A DNA stretch of 38,418 nt from a virus: the IMG/VR virus record IMGVR_UViG_3300050120_000197, positions 1-38,418 of that record; one strand, 5' to 3'. A program made the position numbers and the translations under genes. The stretch's first letter is position 1; every line of letters begins with the position of its first letter. Shown here piece by piece: positions 1 to 8,057 of this stretch. The notes beneath the pieces are model-generated. The model saw only the letters and a program-made list of their open reading frames with translations. It was not told the DNA's origin and searched no databases.

Positions 1-509
1 TCGCCTATTTGTTTTTGAGTATAACCATTTTTTAACAAGTCCCTAATTTTAAAAATATCTTTTTCATTTAATTTTCTCAAATGATGCTTTTCGCCTCTTC
101 GATCTGAATGAGGACGAAGCTTCAATTTTTCTAATGTTTCTTTCGAATGTTTTCTTCCTCTTTGATCGGCAAGTCTATTTTTATTTTTTGCATCTTGTAT
201 ATTTTCTTTTTGCGTTCCAACCCATAAATGTTCGGGATTAATACATTTTTTATTGTCACATGAATGACAAACTTGGTTGCCTAAAGGTATTTCCCCTTTA
301 AAAAATTTATAACTTTCTCTATGAACTGAACAATATTTTGAATTTATAGTTATTTGTCCATAACCAGTTTTTGAAATTTTTCTTTTCCAATCCCAACAAT
401 CTCCATTCTTTTTTATTCCATTTAATAAACGACATTTTAAACCGCATTCTTTACATTGAGAATTTGGTTTATAAATTTTATTACAATAATCGCATTTTTT
501 TTCTTTCAT
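1..509 (-). CDS. HNH homing endonuclease, cut off by the window edge
   Basis: Reading from an ATG at 509, the frame stays open to base 1, giving 169 residues with no stop. An AAGGGG ribosome site sits 7 nt upstream. The N-terminus has a Cys-rich knuckle (CDYCNK, CKECGLKC). A typical HNH_3 core follows: CWDWKR, then GYGQI, VHRESYKFFKGEIP, VCHSCDN and CINPEHLWVGT, and then NIQDA. The last visible part (KDIFKIRDLLKNGYTQKQIG) looks like a DNA-binding helix-turn-helix. The fold is that of free-standing or intron-linked phage homing endonucleases, which nick DNA and spread themselves between phages. It lies directly downstream of the tail-hub gene on the same strand. If the sequence is circular it would stop three codons beyond base 1. 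Confidence 0.85.
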   Translation of the reverse strand, partial: MKEKKCDYCNKIYKPNSQCKECGLKCRLLNGIKKNGDCWDWKRKISKTGYGQITINSKYCSVHRESYKFFKGEIPLGNQVCHSCDNKKCINPEHLWVGTQKENIQDAKNKNRLADQRGRKHSKETLEKLKLRPHSDRRGEKHHLRKLNEKDIFKIRDLLKNGYTQKQIG

Positions 510-561
510 AATGACCCCTTGTCATTATTACTTATAACACATTACCCTTAACCATTCAATT

Positions 562-2862
562 TTAAACTCCTCGTGGAAGTAGCTTCCCGGCTTTACGTAT
601 CCATAATATTTGAAGATCAATTTGAACATCAGATTCTTGCGCACCTGTTGTCATTTGTAAATTTGAAAGTGTCCATTCAATAGTAATAAATGCGCCTCGA
701 ACCGGACAGAAAACTCTTTGAAAATTCTTTGATGCTTCTTCCCCAGAAATACGATAAGTTGGCACACTTGCATTAAAGAAAGTATCGGATTGAGAATTTT
801 GAGGAAGAATATTGACAGGACTTGAATTATTATAATCGACATATACTTTTAGTGAAATTTCCCCATCTTCAGATCCGTTTGCAGTAGAAGTATCATCCAT
901 AAGAATATCAATGAATCCTAATTGGATATTTTGACCTTCATCTAGAAAGTTAAACTTTTTACTAACGATTCTAAAGTTATCTTTAACACTTATTTGACCT
1001 CCACCAATATATGTACCTGGCGTATCGGTCTGAGGAGTACTAAATTCCTGTGTTGTAGGATCATATAAAAACAATCTAAAACTATTAGAATTAATAACAT
1101 CTACTTCGAAAATTCCACCATTTAAATTAGCAAAAGGTGTTCCTATTGGAATTCCACTAATTTGGATTATTTGACCTTCTTGACCAATTTGGAAGTTATG
1201 ATCGATCACTGTTAAAACGGTTGGTAAAGGAGAATTACCGACAATATTGCTAATAGCTAATGTAACATCATTAGTTACTTTCTTATCTAAATAAACAACA
1301 TAACCTTCTTGATTTCCTCCAACAATATCCGGGAAAAGTGCCGGCGTATCAAACCAAGCATAATTCTGAGAACGCCATGGCGAAACAGTACCTGCCCATG
1401 TTCTAGATGTCTGAGGCTGAAATGTTCCTAAAGCTGTAAATGAATCAATATAAATTCCCAATGTGTCTTTTTCATAATTATAAACAAAACGACGATTCGG
1501 AAACTTGGCTCCCGTTGGTTGATAAGGATAAGTCCAAAAAGCCAACCTTTTCTGGAAGTTTCTAATACCATATACGCGTTTGGGGCCGGAAAGTTGATTT
1601 TGAAATAGATAAACAAGATCTGGAATCTTGATATCAATTCTTTCGCTCTTATAGCTATCGCATTCAACAATACCTTTATCACCAATGCCAACTAAAGACG
1701 TATCAAATTGAATAGCACTAAATGTGCTTTCAGCTCCAAGTTCGCTATTAACTTTCTCGATCTGAAATGGCGCAATTGATCGGCCAGTATAACGAAGTTG
1801 CCAAGTGCTGCTTTCGCAATAAACAACAAGATTGTCACGAACAAAACCAACTGAAATAATATTTTCTGAAGTAGGAATATCAAGAAAACCTCCTTGGCCT
1901 CTAATGTCATCTCTCCAAGCGTTAGTCGTAAAGGGGCTGCCTATTGCTGCCCATCGTATCCTATTTGGATAAGATACCGAGGTGGCTAAATTCGCCCCTT
2001 CTAAAGTATTAAATACAACCAATCTTCCACGAAATGGGATTATACAAAGACATTGAGTTAATAGATTGCCAGCCGCATCAATAACAGGAGCAAAAGTTGT
2101 CCAAGTTATCCCATCTGTATAACGAATGGGATCACCGGTAATTCCTGAAAAGTTAGTGACCCAAAAAAGTTTAGCATTAGCGGCGCTAACCCAATAATTT
2201 GTTGTCCAAAATAAATCGGAATCATCACCAGTCCAAACAGTTCCCGGAATAAATTCTTGCCATGAAGTACCTACAAAGCGATAGGCATATATGGTATCAA
2301 AAGCGATGGTCATTTCATTATTAATAGTATTTAATTGGCGTGAACGCAATCCCATGACAGGAAGGCCAGGATAATAACTAAACAAATATAAATGAACGTT
2401 TTGGCCAGGGGCTGCGCCTGCTGTACTTACACTAAATGCACCTGTCGCATAATTAATAATGCCAGTTCCTGAAAATGGAGCTGATAATGTTCCATTTGGA
2501 GGTGAGTTTTCTATAAATGTACCAAAGGCATTAACATGAATATTAACCATTCCTAAGACAATACCAGAGTTTTCACTAGCATTTATATAACCTAGAGAAA
2601 CAAGAATTGTAAAAAGATTACCTGAAAAATTCCCCGATCCATCCGTGACACCTAAAAGAGGGGATCCGGTAGTTGGATAATTAATAAGATCTCTTCGAAG
2701 TCTTCCAAGTAATTGACAACCTTGTTTACGCTTAAGTTGTTCTCTGAATATATAAGCATTCTCTAGAATCGGATAAGCATCATTTGGCAAAATGAATTCC
2801 TGCCTATTTTGTACTAAGCCCGTTTCATTGCCTTTAATGTAAAGTGGTTGATATCCTGCCAT
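562..2862 (-). CDS. Tail hub / stopper-type structural protein with FCCH-like domain
   Basis: A 766-residue protein starting MAGYQPLYIK, placed immediately after the adaptor gene (1 nt gap). The N-terminus (PNDAYPILENAYIFREQLKRK) and the following repeated beta-strand blocks with Trp/Tyr-rich motifs suggest a beta-propeller hub like the P22 gp10 class. Roughly residues 95-180 hold a beta domain that recurs in the adjacent adaptor protein (GIINYATGAFS, NNEMTI). Roughly residues 540-640 resemble the FCCH-type domain seen in phage tail proteins (HNFQIGQEGQIIQISG, NSNSFRLFLY). The C-terminal 120 residues are beta-rich. The role in tail assembly is inferred from position and architecture; no enzymatic motif was seen. 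Confidence 0.7.
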   Translation of the reverse strand: MAGYQPLYIKGNETGLVQNRQEFILPNDAYPILENAYIFREQLKRKQGCQLLGRLRRDLINYPTTGSPLLGVTDGSGNFSGNLFTILVSLGYINASENSGIVLGMVNIHVNAFGTFIENSPPNGTLSAPFSGTGIINYATGAFSVSTAGAAPGQNVHLYLFSYYPGLPVMGLRSRQLNTINNEMTIAFDTIYAYRFVGTSWQEFIPGTVWTGDDSDLFWTTNYWVSAANAKLFWVTNFSGITGDPIRYTDGITWTTFAPVIDAAGNLLTQCLCIIPFRGRLVVFNTLEGANLATSVSYPNRIRWAAIGSPFTTNAWRDDIRGQGGFLDIPTSENIISVGFVRDNLVVYCESSTWQLRYTGRSIAPFQIEKVNSELGAESTFSAIQFDTSLVGIGDKGIVECDSYKSERIDIKIPDLVYLFQNQLSGPKRVYGIRNFQKRLAFWTYPYQPTGAKFPNRRFVYNYEKDTLGIYIDSFTALGTFQPQTSRTWAGTVSPWRSQNYAWFDTPALFPDIVGGNQEGYVVYLDKKVTNDVTLAISNIVGNSPLPTVLTVIDHNFQIGQEGQIIQISGIPIGTPFANLNGGIFEVDVINSNSFRLFLYDPTTQEFSTPQTDTPGTYIGGGQISVKDNFRIVSKKFNFLDEGQNIQLGFIDILMDDTSTANGSEDGEISLKVYVDYNNSSPVNILPQNSQSDTFFNASVPTYRISGEEASKNFQRVFCPVRGAFITIEWTLSNLQMTTGAQESDVQIDLQILWIRKAGKLLPRGV

Positions 2863-2863
2863 A

Positions 2864-3916
2864 TTACCAATAATATCCTATGCCATTAACACCACCAGCC
2901 GATGGAGTCACAGAGTTAAAGATTGTTGGATTCGGTGTGAATAATTCTTCAATAGCTTGGCGCTCTAAAACAAGAGCTTCCTGACGTTGAAATCCTTCTG
3001 ATAAGTTAGACACGCCCTCAAGATCTTGACGCTCTCTAAGGATCTCCATTGCGGCTCCATAAGCGATATATTGCCACCATTGATTTAAAATAGGTGTATC
3101 AGTTTGCTGCATGAATTGAACTGGAGTTAGAAAAGTTTCTACCTCAATCTTATGTATCAATTTTGGTACAGGTCGAATAGTAAATTCGTTATTCCAGAAT
3201 AATAAACTATATGGTCGTCCTGTTTGATATTGACTAACCCAAAGCGTCATCTGAGTTCCAGCCGCTGGAGCAATAGGAAATACAAGGCTGAAATTTCCAT
3301 TTACATAATTAACAGTACCAATATTTTGAGGATTGTTTAAGCCAGGATTGCCCGTATTATTATTATACATTCCTGGTAAAGCTGGATTAGTCGTTTGAAG
3401 GGGAACAGATCTAACAGCATTAGGCGTTAATAACTGCAAATTTCCATTACCGTCATCATTCACACTAATTGGAGAACCATTTTTATCTACTCCCCCTAAA
3501 ACAACTTCCTTACTCAGGAAAGGGCCTTGAATATTAAAATTAAAAGTTGTAGTTGTTCCATCACCATTGATAGGTTTAAATTCTGTTGGAAATCTTGGCC
3601 ATAAAGCATAAAATTGTTGCCGATCCTTAAAGAAATTTCCTTGAATCCCTTCAACATACATTGGCGCTCTTACACCTTGATTGAAATTAACATCTAAAGG
3701 ATAGCGATCTCTATTTGGCTCCGTAAAGAACGTATATACAGATCGCATTTGATCAATTTTAATTCCATAAGGGAAATCCTGACTGTAAAAAACATTTACC
3801 GCCTGTTGAATGTCTGTCGATTTTAAAGACAATTCGCCTGAAGATGCTGTTAAACGGCGCACTTTCTGCTCTATTCTTGCATAGGTTGAATCTGCGGGAG
3901 CAATGGGCGATGTCAT
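2864..3916 (-). CDS. Head-tail adaptor (connector) protein with inserted beta domain
   Basis: A 350-residue protein. The helical N-terminus (DSTYARIEQKVRRLTASSGE, then DIQQAVNVFYSQDFPYGIKI) and helical C-terminus (TDTPILNQWWQYIAYGAAME, ERQAIEELF) are the usual shape of podovirus adaptors that sit under the portal. They flank a beta-rich insertion at about residues 115-245 (TTTTFNFNIQGPF, GTVNYVNGNFSLVF). The same insertion motifs recur in the neighbouring hub protein. The start ATG follows AAGGT, and a 17-bp palindrome lies 17-33 nt upstream. The hub gene begins 1 nt after its stop, so the two are probably translated together. The adaptor role is inference from position and architecture. Confidence 0.65.
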   Translation of the reverse strand: MTSPIAPADSTYARIEQKVRRLTASSGELSLKSTDIQQAVNVFYSQDFPYGIKIDQMRSVYTFFTEPNRDRYPLDVNFNQGVRAPMYVEGIQGNFFKDRQQFYALWPRFPTEFKPINGDGTTTTFNFNIQGPFLSKEVVLGGVDKNGSPISVNDDGNGNLQLLTPNAVRSVPLQTTNPALPGMYNNNTGNPGLNNPQNIGTVNYVNGNFSLVFPIAPAAGTQMTLWVSQYQTGRPYSLLFWNNEFTIRPVPKLIHKIEVETFLTPVQFMQQTDTPILNQWWQYIAYGAAMEILRERQDLEGVSNLSEGFQRQEALVLERQAIEELFTPNPTIFNSVTPSAGGVNGIGYYW

Positions 3917-3932
3917 AAATTTACCTTATATA

Positions 3933-3949
3933 TGTAAAGCGGCTTTACA
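3933..3949. repeat. 17-bp palindrome TGTAAAGCGGCTTTACA (copy 1)
   Basis: A perfect palindrome with 8-bp half-sites around one central base, just upstream of the ribosome site of the adaptor gene. A second copy, differing only at the centre base, sits at 9835-9851 in the same position relative to another minus-strand gene. In RNA it could fold as a 7-bp hairpin with a 3-nt loop; in DNA it looks like an operator dyad. Confidence 0.6.
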
Positions 3950-3995
3950 AATTAGATCTCCAAGGAGAACAACTTAATATTACAAAATAAAAACC

Positions 3996-4421
3996 CTAAA
4001 AAGAGGCTGGAACAAGCAAGTGCAATTGCTCGCCGTCTTCATCCTTGTCTAATGGTGATTCATCTTTTTTTAAAGCTTGACCATCAATAGTCACAAGACC
4101 ACTACGTTTAGGCATCTTCACGTTATTAACTTCTTTGACCATTCCGTAAGGAATGTCATAGACTTGGCCAGGAATCAAATGCCACATTTGAATTGGATCG
4201 CCAGCCCATCGACAATAAGGTTTTGATAAACGTTCATGTTTACCACGAGTATTCAAATATTTAACTTTAACTATGCGAGCATCTTCTTTCTTCTCTTTCT
4301 CGCATTTTGTTTTAATGGAAGGATCCATAGATTTAAAATCATCAAAGACAACTGAATTGGTTAAAGTGTTAATCAATCCATGTTGTTCTCCCGAAGCTGT
4401 ACACATGACGACATGAGCCAT
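3996..4421 (-). CDS. Conserved-type phage structural-region protein, unknown function
   Basis: A 141-residue soluble protein starting MAHVVMCTASG. A compact core (RLSKPYCRWAGDPIQMW, then LIPGQVYDIPYGMVKEVN) looks like a small beta-barrel segment; the middle is Lys/Glu-rich and the C-terminus is acidic (DKDEDGEQ). No membrane segment or enzymatic motif is visible. It directly follows the 133-residue protein gene with no gap and lies between the decoration-type genes and the adaptor, so a minor head or neck role is likely but not shown. Confidence 0.6.
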   Translation of the reverse strand: MAHVVMCTASGEQHGLINTLTNSVVFDDFKSMDPSIKTKCEKEKKEDARIVKVKYLNTRGKHERLSKPYCRWAGDPIQMWHLIPGQVYDIPYGMVKEVNNVKMPKRSGLVTIDGQALKKDESPLDKDEDGEQLHLLVPASF

Positions 4422-4823
4422 TTAATTACCTCTGTTATTTAACGATTGAAAAGGGACAAAATCTGTGCTGTTATTATATTCTAAATTTCTTGAACCTGCC
4501 GGAGCAACACTAGCCGGCTGGGAAACATTCCCCGAAGGAACGACAAAAGGATCAAAATTAGTTGTATTAAGATCTAAAACTAATTGCGTCCCATTATTCG
4601 AAAGTACTGTTGCCACTAATCCATTTGCTTGTGACATTCCATAAGAATAAGGAATATTAAGACGGACTAATTGCCCAAAAATATAAGTATTTGCCGCTGT
4701 AACTACTTCTATCGAAATGGTCACAATAGCCGGATAAGTATTTGTTAATGCCGTAATCTCCAACGTACTTGGTATCTGGATAACGCCGGGTAAGTACTGA
4801 TTCGAGTTATTCGGAAATGTCAT
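4422..4823 (-). CDS. Small beta-rich structural protein related to the downstream half of the 350-residue capsid-region protein
   Basis: A 133-residue protein made of beta-strand repeats (TNTYPAIVTISIEVV, VPSGNVSQPASVAPAG). It contains IPYSYGMSQANGL, closely matching VPYSYGMTQINQL in the protein encoded at 4866-5918, and both then run into an acidic strand and a Pro/Ala stretch ending APAG. This points to duplication of one beta domain. A decoration or head-fibre role is plausible from its place after the capsid gene. A terminator hairpin lies just upstream, so it may need its own promoter or readthrough. Confidence 0.6.
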   Translation of the reverse strand: MTFPNNSNQYLPGVIQIPSTLEITALTNTYPAIVTISIEVVTAANTYIFGQLVRLNIPYSYGMSQANGLVATVLSNNGTQLVLDLNTTNFDPFVVPSGNVSQPASVAPAGSRNLEYNNSTDFVPFQSLNNRGN

Positions 4824-4836
4824 CTAACCTCATAAA

Positions 4837-4862
4837 ATAAGGAGGGTTTTACCCCTCCTTAT
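4837..4862 (-). terminator. Intrinsic terminator after the 350-residue capsid-region gene
   Basis: A 10-bp stem (ATAAGGAGGG with CCCTCCTTAT) and a 6-nt loop, followed on the minus strand by a T-rich run. It starts 4 nt past the stop of the gene at 4866-5918, so it would end or attenuate the capsid transcript. Confidence 0.75.
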
Positions 4863-4865
4863 CAT

Positions 4866-5918
4866 CTAGTTTTCAAACTTGTATGCGATCCAGTTAATTT
4901 GATCCAAGTTAGCACCAGCAGGGGACTGAGCGCCACCGGCAAGGAACATATATGGAGTAAATTGACCTGTATGGAACGGAGCCTTCACAAAGTCATAACC
5001 AGTTTGAACGCCTGTAAGAGGGTTAAACTGTGTGTTTTGTCCAGCTGGTGCAAAAGTTGCCCATAATGGCGCTGTCGGTGAAGCTGTAGATGCTGGGAAT
5101 GCAAATGCAGTAAAGGCACTTGTATCAATATCCACTGTCACGTTATATGCACCAATATTAGAAGTTGCTCCCACAGCATTAACAGCTATGATATTTCCAG
5201 TAAGTTGATTAATTTGAGTCATACCATATGAATAAGGCACACTGAAATGAATCTTCATACCTACTACATAGTAGTTACTTGGATCGACTGAAGTCGAAAC
5301 AACGGCTTGTGTAGCATTAGAAATGTTAGTGATATATAGGAACTCTGGATCAACTGCATTAAATTGTGAAATTCTGCGTGTAAATCCAGCAGTACCAGCA
5401 CTTGCAAAGCCATTGCCTGCGGTAGCTGGTAGACCTAACAATGTATAACCAGAGCCAGAGACTGAACTGATTTGGAAATCCATTCCACCAATTTGCAACA
5501 TTCCAGTTGTGCCATATAGTCTCACAACATCACCATTTGAATAGGTGTTAGTCTGTGCAACTACTGCTGGGTTAGCTGCTGTAATCGCTGTGATAGCATT
5601 AGCGGCTTGCGCTTCAACTACTGGGACTTTTGTTACATAAGTGAAACCGTTTGATGCTGTAGATGTCGCAAAAGTATCAATTTCAATCGCATTAACTGAA
5701 GCTGTTTTCTTCCAACGTATCCCATTATTTACAGCCGTTTGACCAAGGCCAAATTTAGGGCCGAACCATTCAGAACGAATCACAACACCAGTCGCTGGAG
5801 CAAGTGGAAGTTGTGTCATATTAGTAGTTACAAAATAATCTGCTGAACTTGGCAAATTAATTTTAACGCCTGCACCTGTAGAGGTGAATGTATTACCTGT
5901 TAAGATAGTAAAAGGCAT
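4866..5918 (-). CDS. Capsid-associated decoration or fibre protein
   Basis: A 350-residue, beta-rich, Ala/Thr-rich protein immediately after the major capsid gene. About residues 105-180 have an FCCH-like pattern (YSNGDVVRLYGTTGM, GMDFQISSVSGSGYTLLG). The later part (about 190-310) contains PYSYGMTQINQL and a strand/Pro-Ala tail shared with the 133-residue neighbour. No signal peptide or catalytic motif was seen. It is probably exported on the virion as a decoration or head-fibre protein, but this rests on location and composition only. Confidence 0.6.
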   Translation of the reverse strand: MPFTILTGNTFTSTGAGVKINLPSSADYFVTTNMTQLPLAPATGVVIRSEWFGPKFGLGQTAVNNGIRWKKTASVNAIEIDTFATSTASNGFTYVTKVPVVEAQAANAITAITAANPAVVAQTNTYSNGDVVRLYGTTGMLQIGGMDFQISSVSGSGYTLLGLPATAGNGFASAGTAGFTRRISQFNAVDPEFLYITNISNATQAVVSTSVDPSNYYVVGMKIHFSVPYSYGMTQINQLTGNIIAVNAVGATSNIGAYNVTVDIDTSAFTAFAFPASTASPTAPLWATFAPAGQNTQFNPLTGVQTGYDFVKAPFHTGQFTPYMFLAGGAQSPAGANLDQINWIAYKFEN

Positions 5919-5931
5919 GATCTATTTCTCC

Positions 5932-6598
5932 TTATGATGGTTGGAATGTTGTCGCATTCAGACCAGAGATCCAATTTTGGTTTGTAATCGCGCGAGCAAT
6001 CGCAAACTTCGCATATAGTTGACTGTTTTGTGAAACAGACGAAACAACCCATGGCGGACGGTAACCGATAACAGCGGTGTAGTTATTCTGTTCAATCTTG
6101 GCTGCAGCTTCTAAACCATACATAGGGATTGTATAAACAGTATTACCTTTAAGTGATGCTCCAGGAATCTTTGCAGCTTTAGAAGAAACAAAGAAACGGA
6201 ATCTAGAGATCGAACAATACTCTTCTGGTCTTAGACCTTCTTGTGCAGGATATGCATTTTTAAGCAATACACCTTGTACTTTCTGAAGATCGTTTGTCAA
6301 ATTTGTATTTGCAAGCGCTATAAAAGCATCTCTAGTAGGGCCTGTAGCAAATTTATTCATTGCATCTATGCTTACAAGCATTGTACGCGCATCATTACCA
6401 AGAAGAATAGTTTCAATATTATTAACATCGTTCAAGGATATGTTTGAAGGCTGATCGCCGTTTAAACCACCTGTGGCATTAATATAAGATACACTAGAAC
6501 TGAAAAGGTCGCGCATTAGCAAATCTTCTTTTTCTCTTACCCATTGTCCTAATAATGCTGTAAACTTTGTTAGAGTCTTGCTATTTTCCCAAAGCACA
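5932..6598 (-). CDS. Major capsid protein, exon 2 (N4 gp56-like HK97 fold)
   Basis: Second exon of the major capsid gene. After removal of the 816-nt intron the two exons (302 + 667 nt) form one 323-codon frame, 322 residues, the usual size for this family. The splice rebuilds the family segment TNEQV-VLWENSKTL, and TALLGQWVREKEDLLMRD follows, matching the conserved LG-x-R-E-x-E-D-x-L-x-R-D stretch of N4 gp56-type capsid proteins. A local GTG at 6597 could mimic a start, but the protein would then lack its first 101 residues. The exon begins TGTGC, which pairs with the intron P10 element. Confidence 0.9.
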
Positions 6599-7414
6599 CA
6601 CTGGGATCTATTACTTTCAGCTCATAGTTAAGCTTACTGACCACTTTGTTTATAGTCTCGGTGGACTTTTATTGTGGCGGACGGTCTTGTTAATCCCGTC
6701 TCAATGGCTTTCACCATTGTTTAGACTATCGCTTACCGCATTAAAATAATGCAGTCCATCTCACTTAGTCGTTGCGGCTCTGCCTTAATTATGTTATCAT
6801 TAACGTATATAACAACGTTAGCAATGGATTTCATATGATTGATAAATACATTCGCAAAATTTATCCAGAAACAATTTGTGCCTATATGGCTGGCATTGTT
6901 GATGGTGAAGGTGCCCTTACTTCCGGAACTTATGCTAAAGCCAAGAATGGTAATCCTTGGTACACAACCTATCTTATCATTAGTTCCACTGATGAAATTC
7001 TCATCGACTGGCTTGTTGATAATTTTGGCAGCAAAAAGTTTAAATACACTAGAAAACAAACACCTATAAACAGTCTTAAAACTGTATATAAATGGCAATG
7101 TACCGGTGATAGACTTCTTCATATATGTGAAATTATTTATCCCTATCTCATCATTAAGAAAAGACAGGCTGAAATCATCATGGAGATGGTTAGATCGGGT
7201 AAACAAAAGTTTTATTGCGTTGGTCAATCTGGTCCTCAAGTTAAACCTGAGATCCATGAACTTCGCGCTAAACTTTGTCTCGAACTTCGTAATCTTCATG
7301 CTAGAAATCGTTCCTATAATTAAGAGTTGCCTCTGGTTACCTTGAGTTTATTAAACTTTTAGGCCTTCCAAGATATTTAGAGTTGGTTTATAGCAGGCTG
7401 TGCATAATTTTTTG
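6599..7414 (-). ncRNA. Group I self-splicing intron in the major capsid gene
   Basis: On the minus strand the 5' exon ends AGCAGGT and pairs fully with GCCTGCT at 7398-7392, giving P1 with the required U-G wobble at the splice site. GCACA (7403-7399) pairs with the first five bases of exon 2, TGTGC, giving P10. The intron ends in G. The core is recognisable: P3 TCCAT (6828-6824) with ATGGA (6759-6755); P7 GACTA (6770-6766) with TAGTC (6728-6724); P8 GCATT/AATGC (6752-6738); P9 CAATGG/CCATTG (6719-6702). Splicing joins the capsid frame exactly. The region between P1/P2 and P3 carries a homing endonuclease gene on the other strand. Confidence 0.9.
6835..7323 (+). CDS. LAGLIDADG homing endonuclease, encoded antisense within the intron
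   Basis: A 162-residue protein from the ATG at 6835 (MIDKYIRKIYPE). It has one LAGLIDADG motif, YMAGIVDGEGALTS (about residues 15-28), with the acidic catalytic residue. The downstream pattern is typical of the family: LIDWLVDNFGSKKF, then VYKWQCTG, and YPYLIIKKRQAEIIMEM. A single motif implies a homodimer. The frame stays open upstream to 6772, but that part overlaps the intron core helices, so the start at 6835, just outside P3, is preferred. The strand is opposite to the capsid gene, so its mRNA must come from its own promoter (a weak TTGCGG/TATCAT pair lies near 6772-6800). Confidence 0.85.
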   Translation: MIDKYIRKIYPETICAYMAGIVDGEGALTSGTYAKAKNGNPWYTTYLIISSTDEILIDWLVDNFGSKKFKYTRKQTPINSLKTVYKWQCTGDRLLHICEIIYPYLIIKKRQAEIIMEMVRSGKQKFYCVGQSGPQVKPEIHELRAKLCLELRNLHARNRSYN

Positions 7415-7716
7415 ACCTGCTCATTTGTAACAATTGATTTCGCATAAATTTCCATTGTTGCGTCAATATCGCTACGAACTGGAACTTCAGATGCTGGATC
7501 AATACCAGAACCATCAAGTTGACCGCCATCTGTAGATAGACGCTCAAAACGTGACATACGTGTAGTTTTACCGATATAAGCTTCGGCATGATGAAGATCG
7601 ACTCCGAAAGAGTGGATCAAATTGAACATTGGAGTTGACAATAGATCTTCAGAAGCCTGCACTGGCAACTCTGGAGCAAAATTGTTGATATTTGTAATTC
7701 CGGTAGGGAATGACAT
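7415..7716 (-). CDS. Major capsid protein, exon 1
   Basis: First exon of the major capsid gene: 100 codons plus two bases. It starts MSFPTGITNINNFAPEL and ends in the segment IYAKSIVTNEQ-V. Read without splicing, the frame runs 20 codons into the intron and stops at 7351. The exon contains the N-terminal arm and the start of the HK97-fold spine (DPASEVPVRSDIDATMEIY), as in N4 gp56-type capsid proteins. A GAGGTCAACC leader precedes the ATG, and three hairpins lie further upstream. See exon 2 for the joined product. Confidence 0.9.
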
Positions 7717-7745
7717 GGTTGACCTCGTAAGTTAATGATATTCAC

Positions 7746-7819
7746 GTTCACTTGGCAAGGTGAACTTATCAGCCTACGGAGGGCAACCCGTGATTTAGCC
7801 CGGTGGGAGGACAACCCAC
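7746..7819 (-). promoter_or_regulatory. Three-hairpin leader of the capsid gene
   Basis: Between the small gene ending at 7878 and the capsid start lie three hairpins: GTGGG/CCCAC (7803-7819), ACGG/CCGT (7776-7791) and GTTCAC/GTGAAC (7746-7765). On the minus strand their loops are related: TTGTCCT, GTTGCCCT and CTTGCCAA. The last hairpin lies about 30 nt before the capsid start. The repeated loop suggests a protein- or RNA-binding leader or processing signals; the function is unknown. Confidence 0.5.
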
Positions 7820-7877
7820 AACATCCAGTCCGAAAACAATAAATTACATATTTAAATATTTATGTTCAATAATTAAA

Positions 7878-8057
7878 TCAAATTTTATTTTCTTGTTCCT
7901 CAACAAGAAAATATAGCCAATTTTTAAAACAAGCGACAGTCTTGTGATTAGTTATCAAACTTAAAATTCCATCCGATTCAATCAAAATTGTTCCTGCTTG
8001 TAACCGAACAGCACCCATATTTGTTTGTATTATAAAATTTCTGATCCTCTCTTCCAT
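7878..8057 (-). CDS. Small protein between scaffold and capsid genes
   Basis: A 59-residue protein (MEERIRNFIIQTNMG). Its ATG shares the last base of the scaffold stop codon (TAATG), which decides this start over a 13-residue longer frame inside the scaffold gene. It shows beta-strand-like stretches (GTILIESDGILSLI) and a charged end. No family is recognised. Translational coupling to the scaffold gene suggests a role in head assembly. Confidence 0.6.
   Translation of the reverse strand: MEERIRNFIIQTNMGAVRLQAGTILIESDGILSLITNHKTVACFKNWLYFLVEEQENKI

Noticed and set aside
5932-6597. Separate 221-residue protein from a GTG start
   Set aside because: The GTG is inside the capsid frame at the exon junction; splicing explains it, and the product would lack the capsid N-terminus.
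6733-7299. 188-codon minus-strand frame inside the intron
   Set aside because: It is antisense to the LAGLIDADG gene and its product has no known motif; it also overlaps the intron core helices. It mirrors the endonuclease codons.
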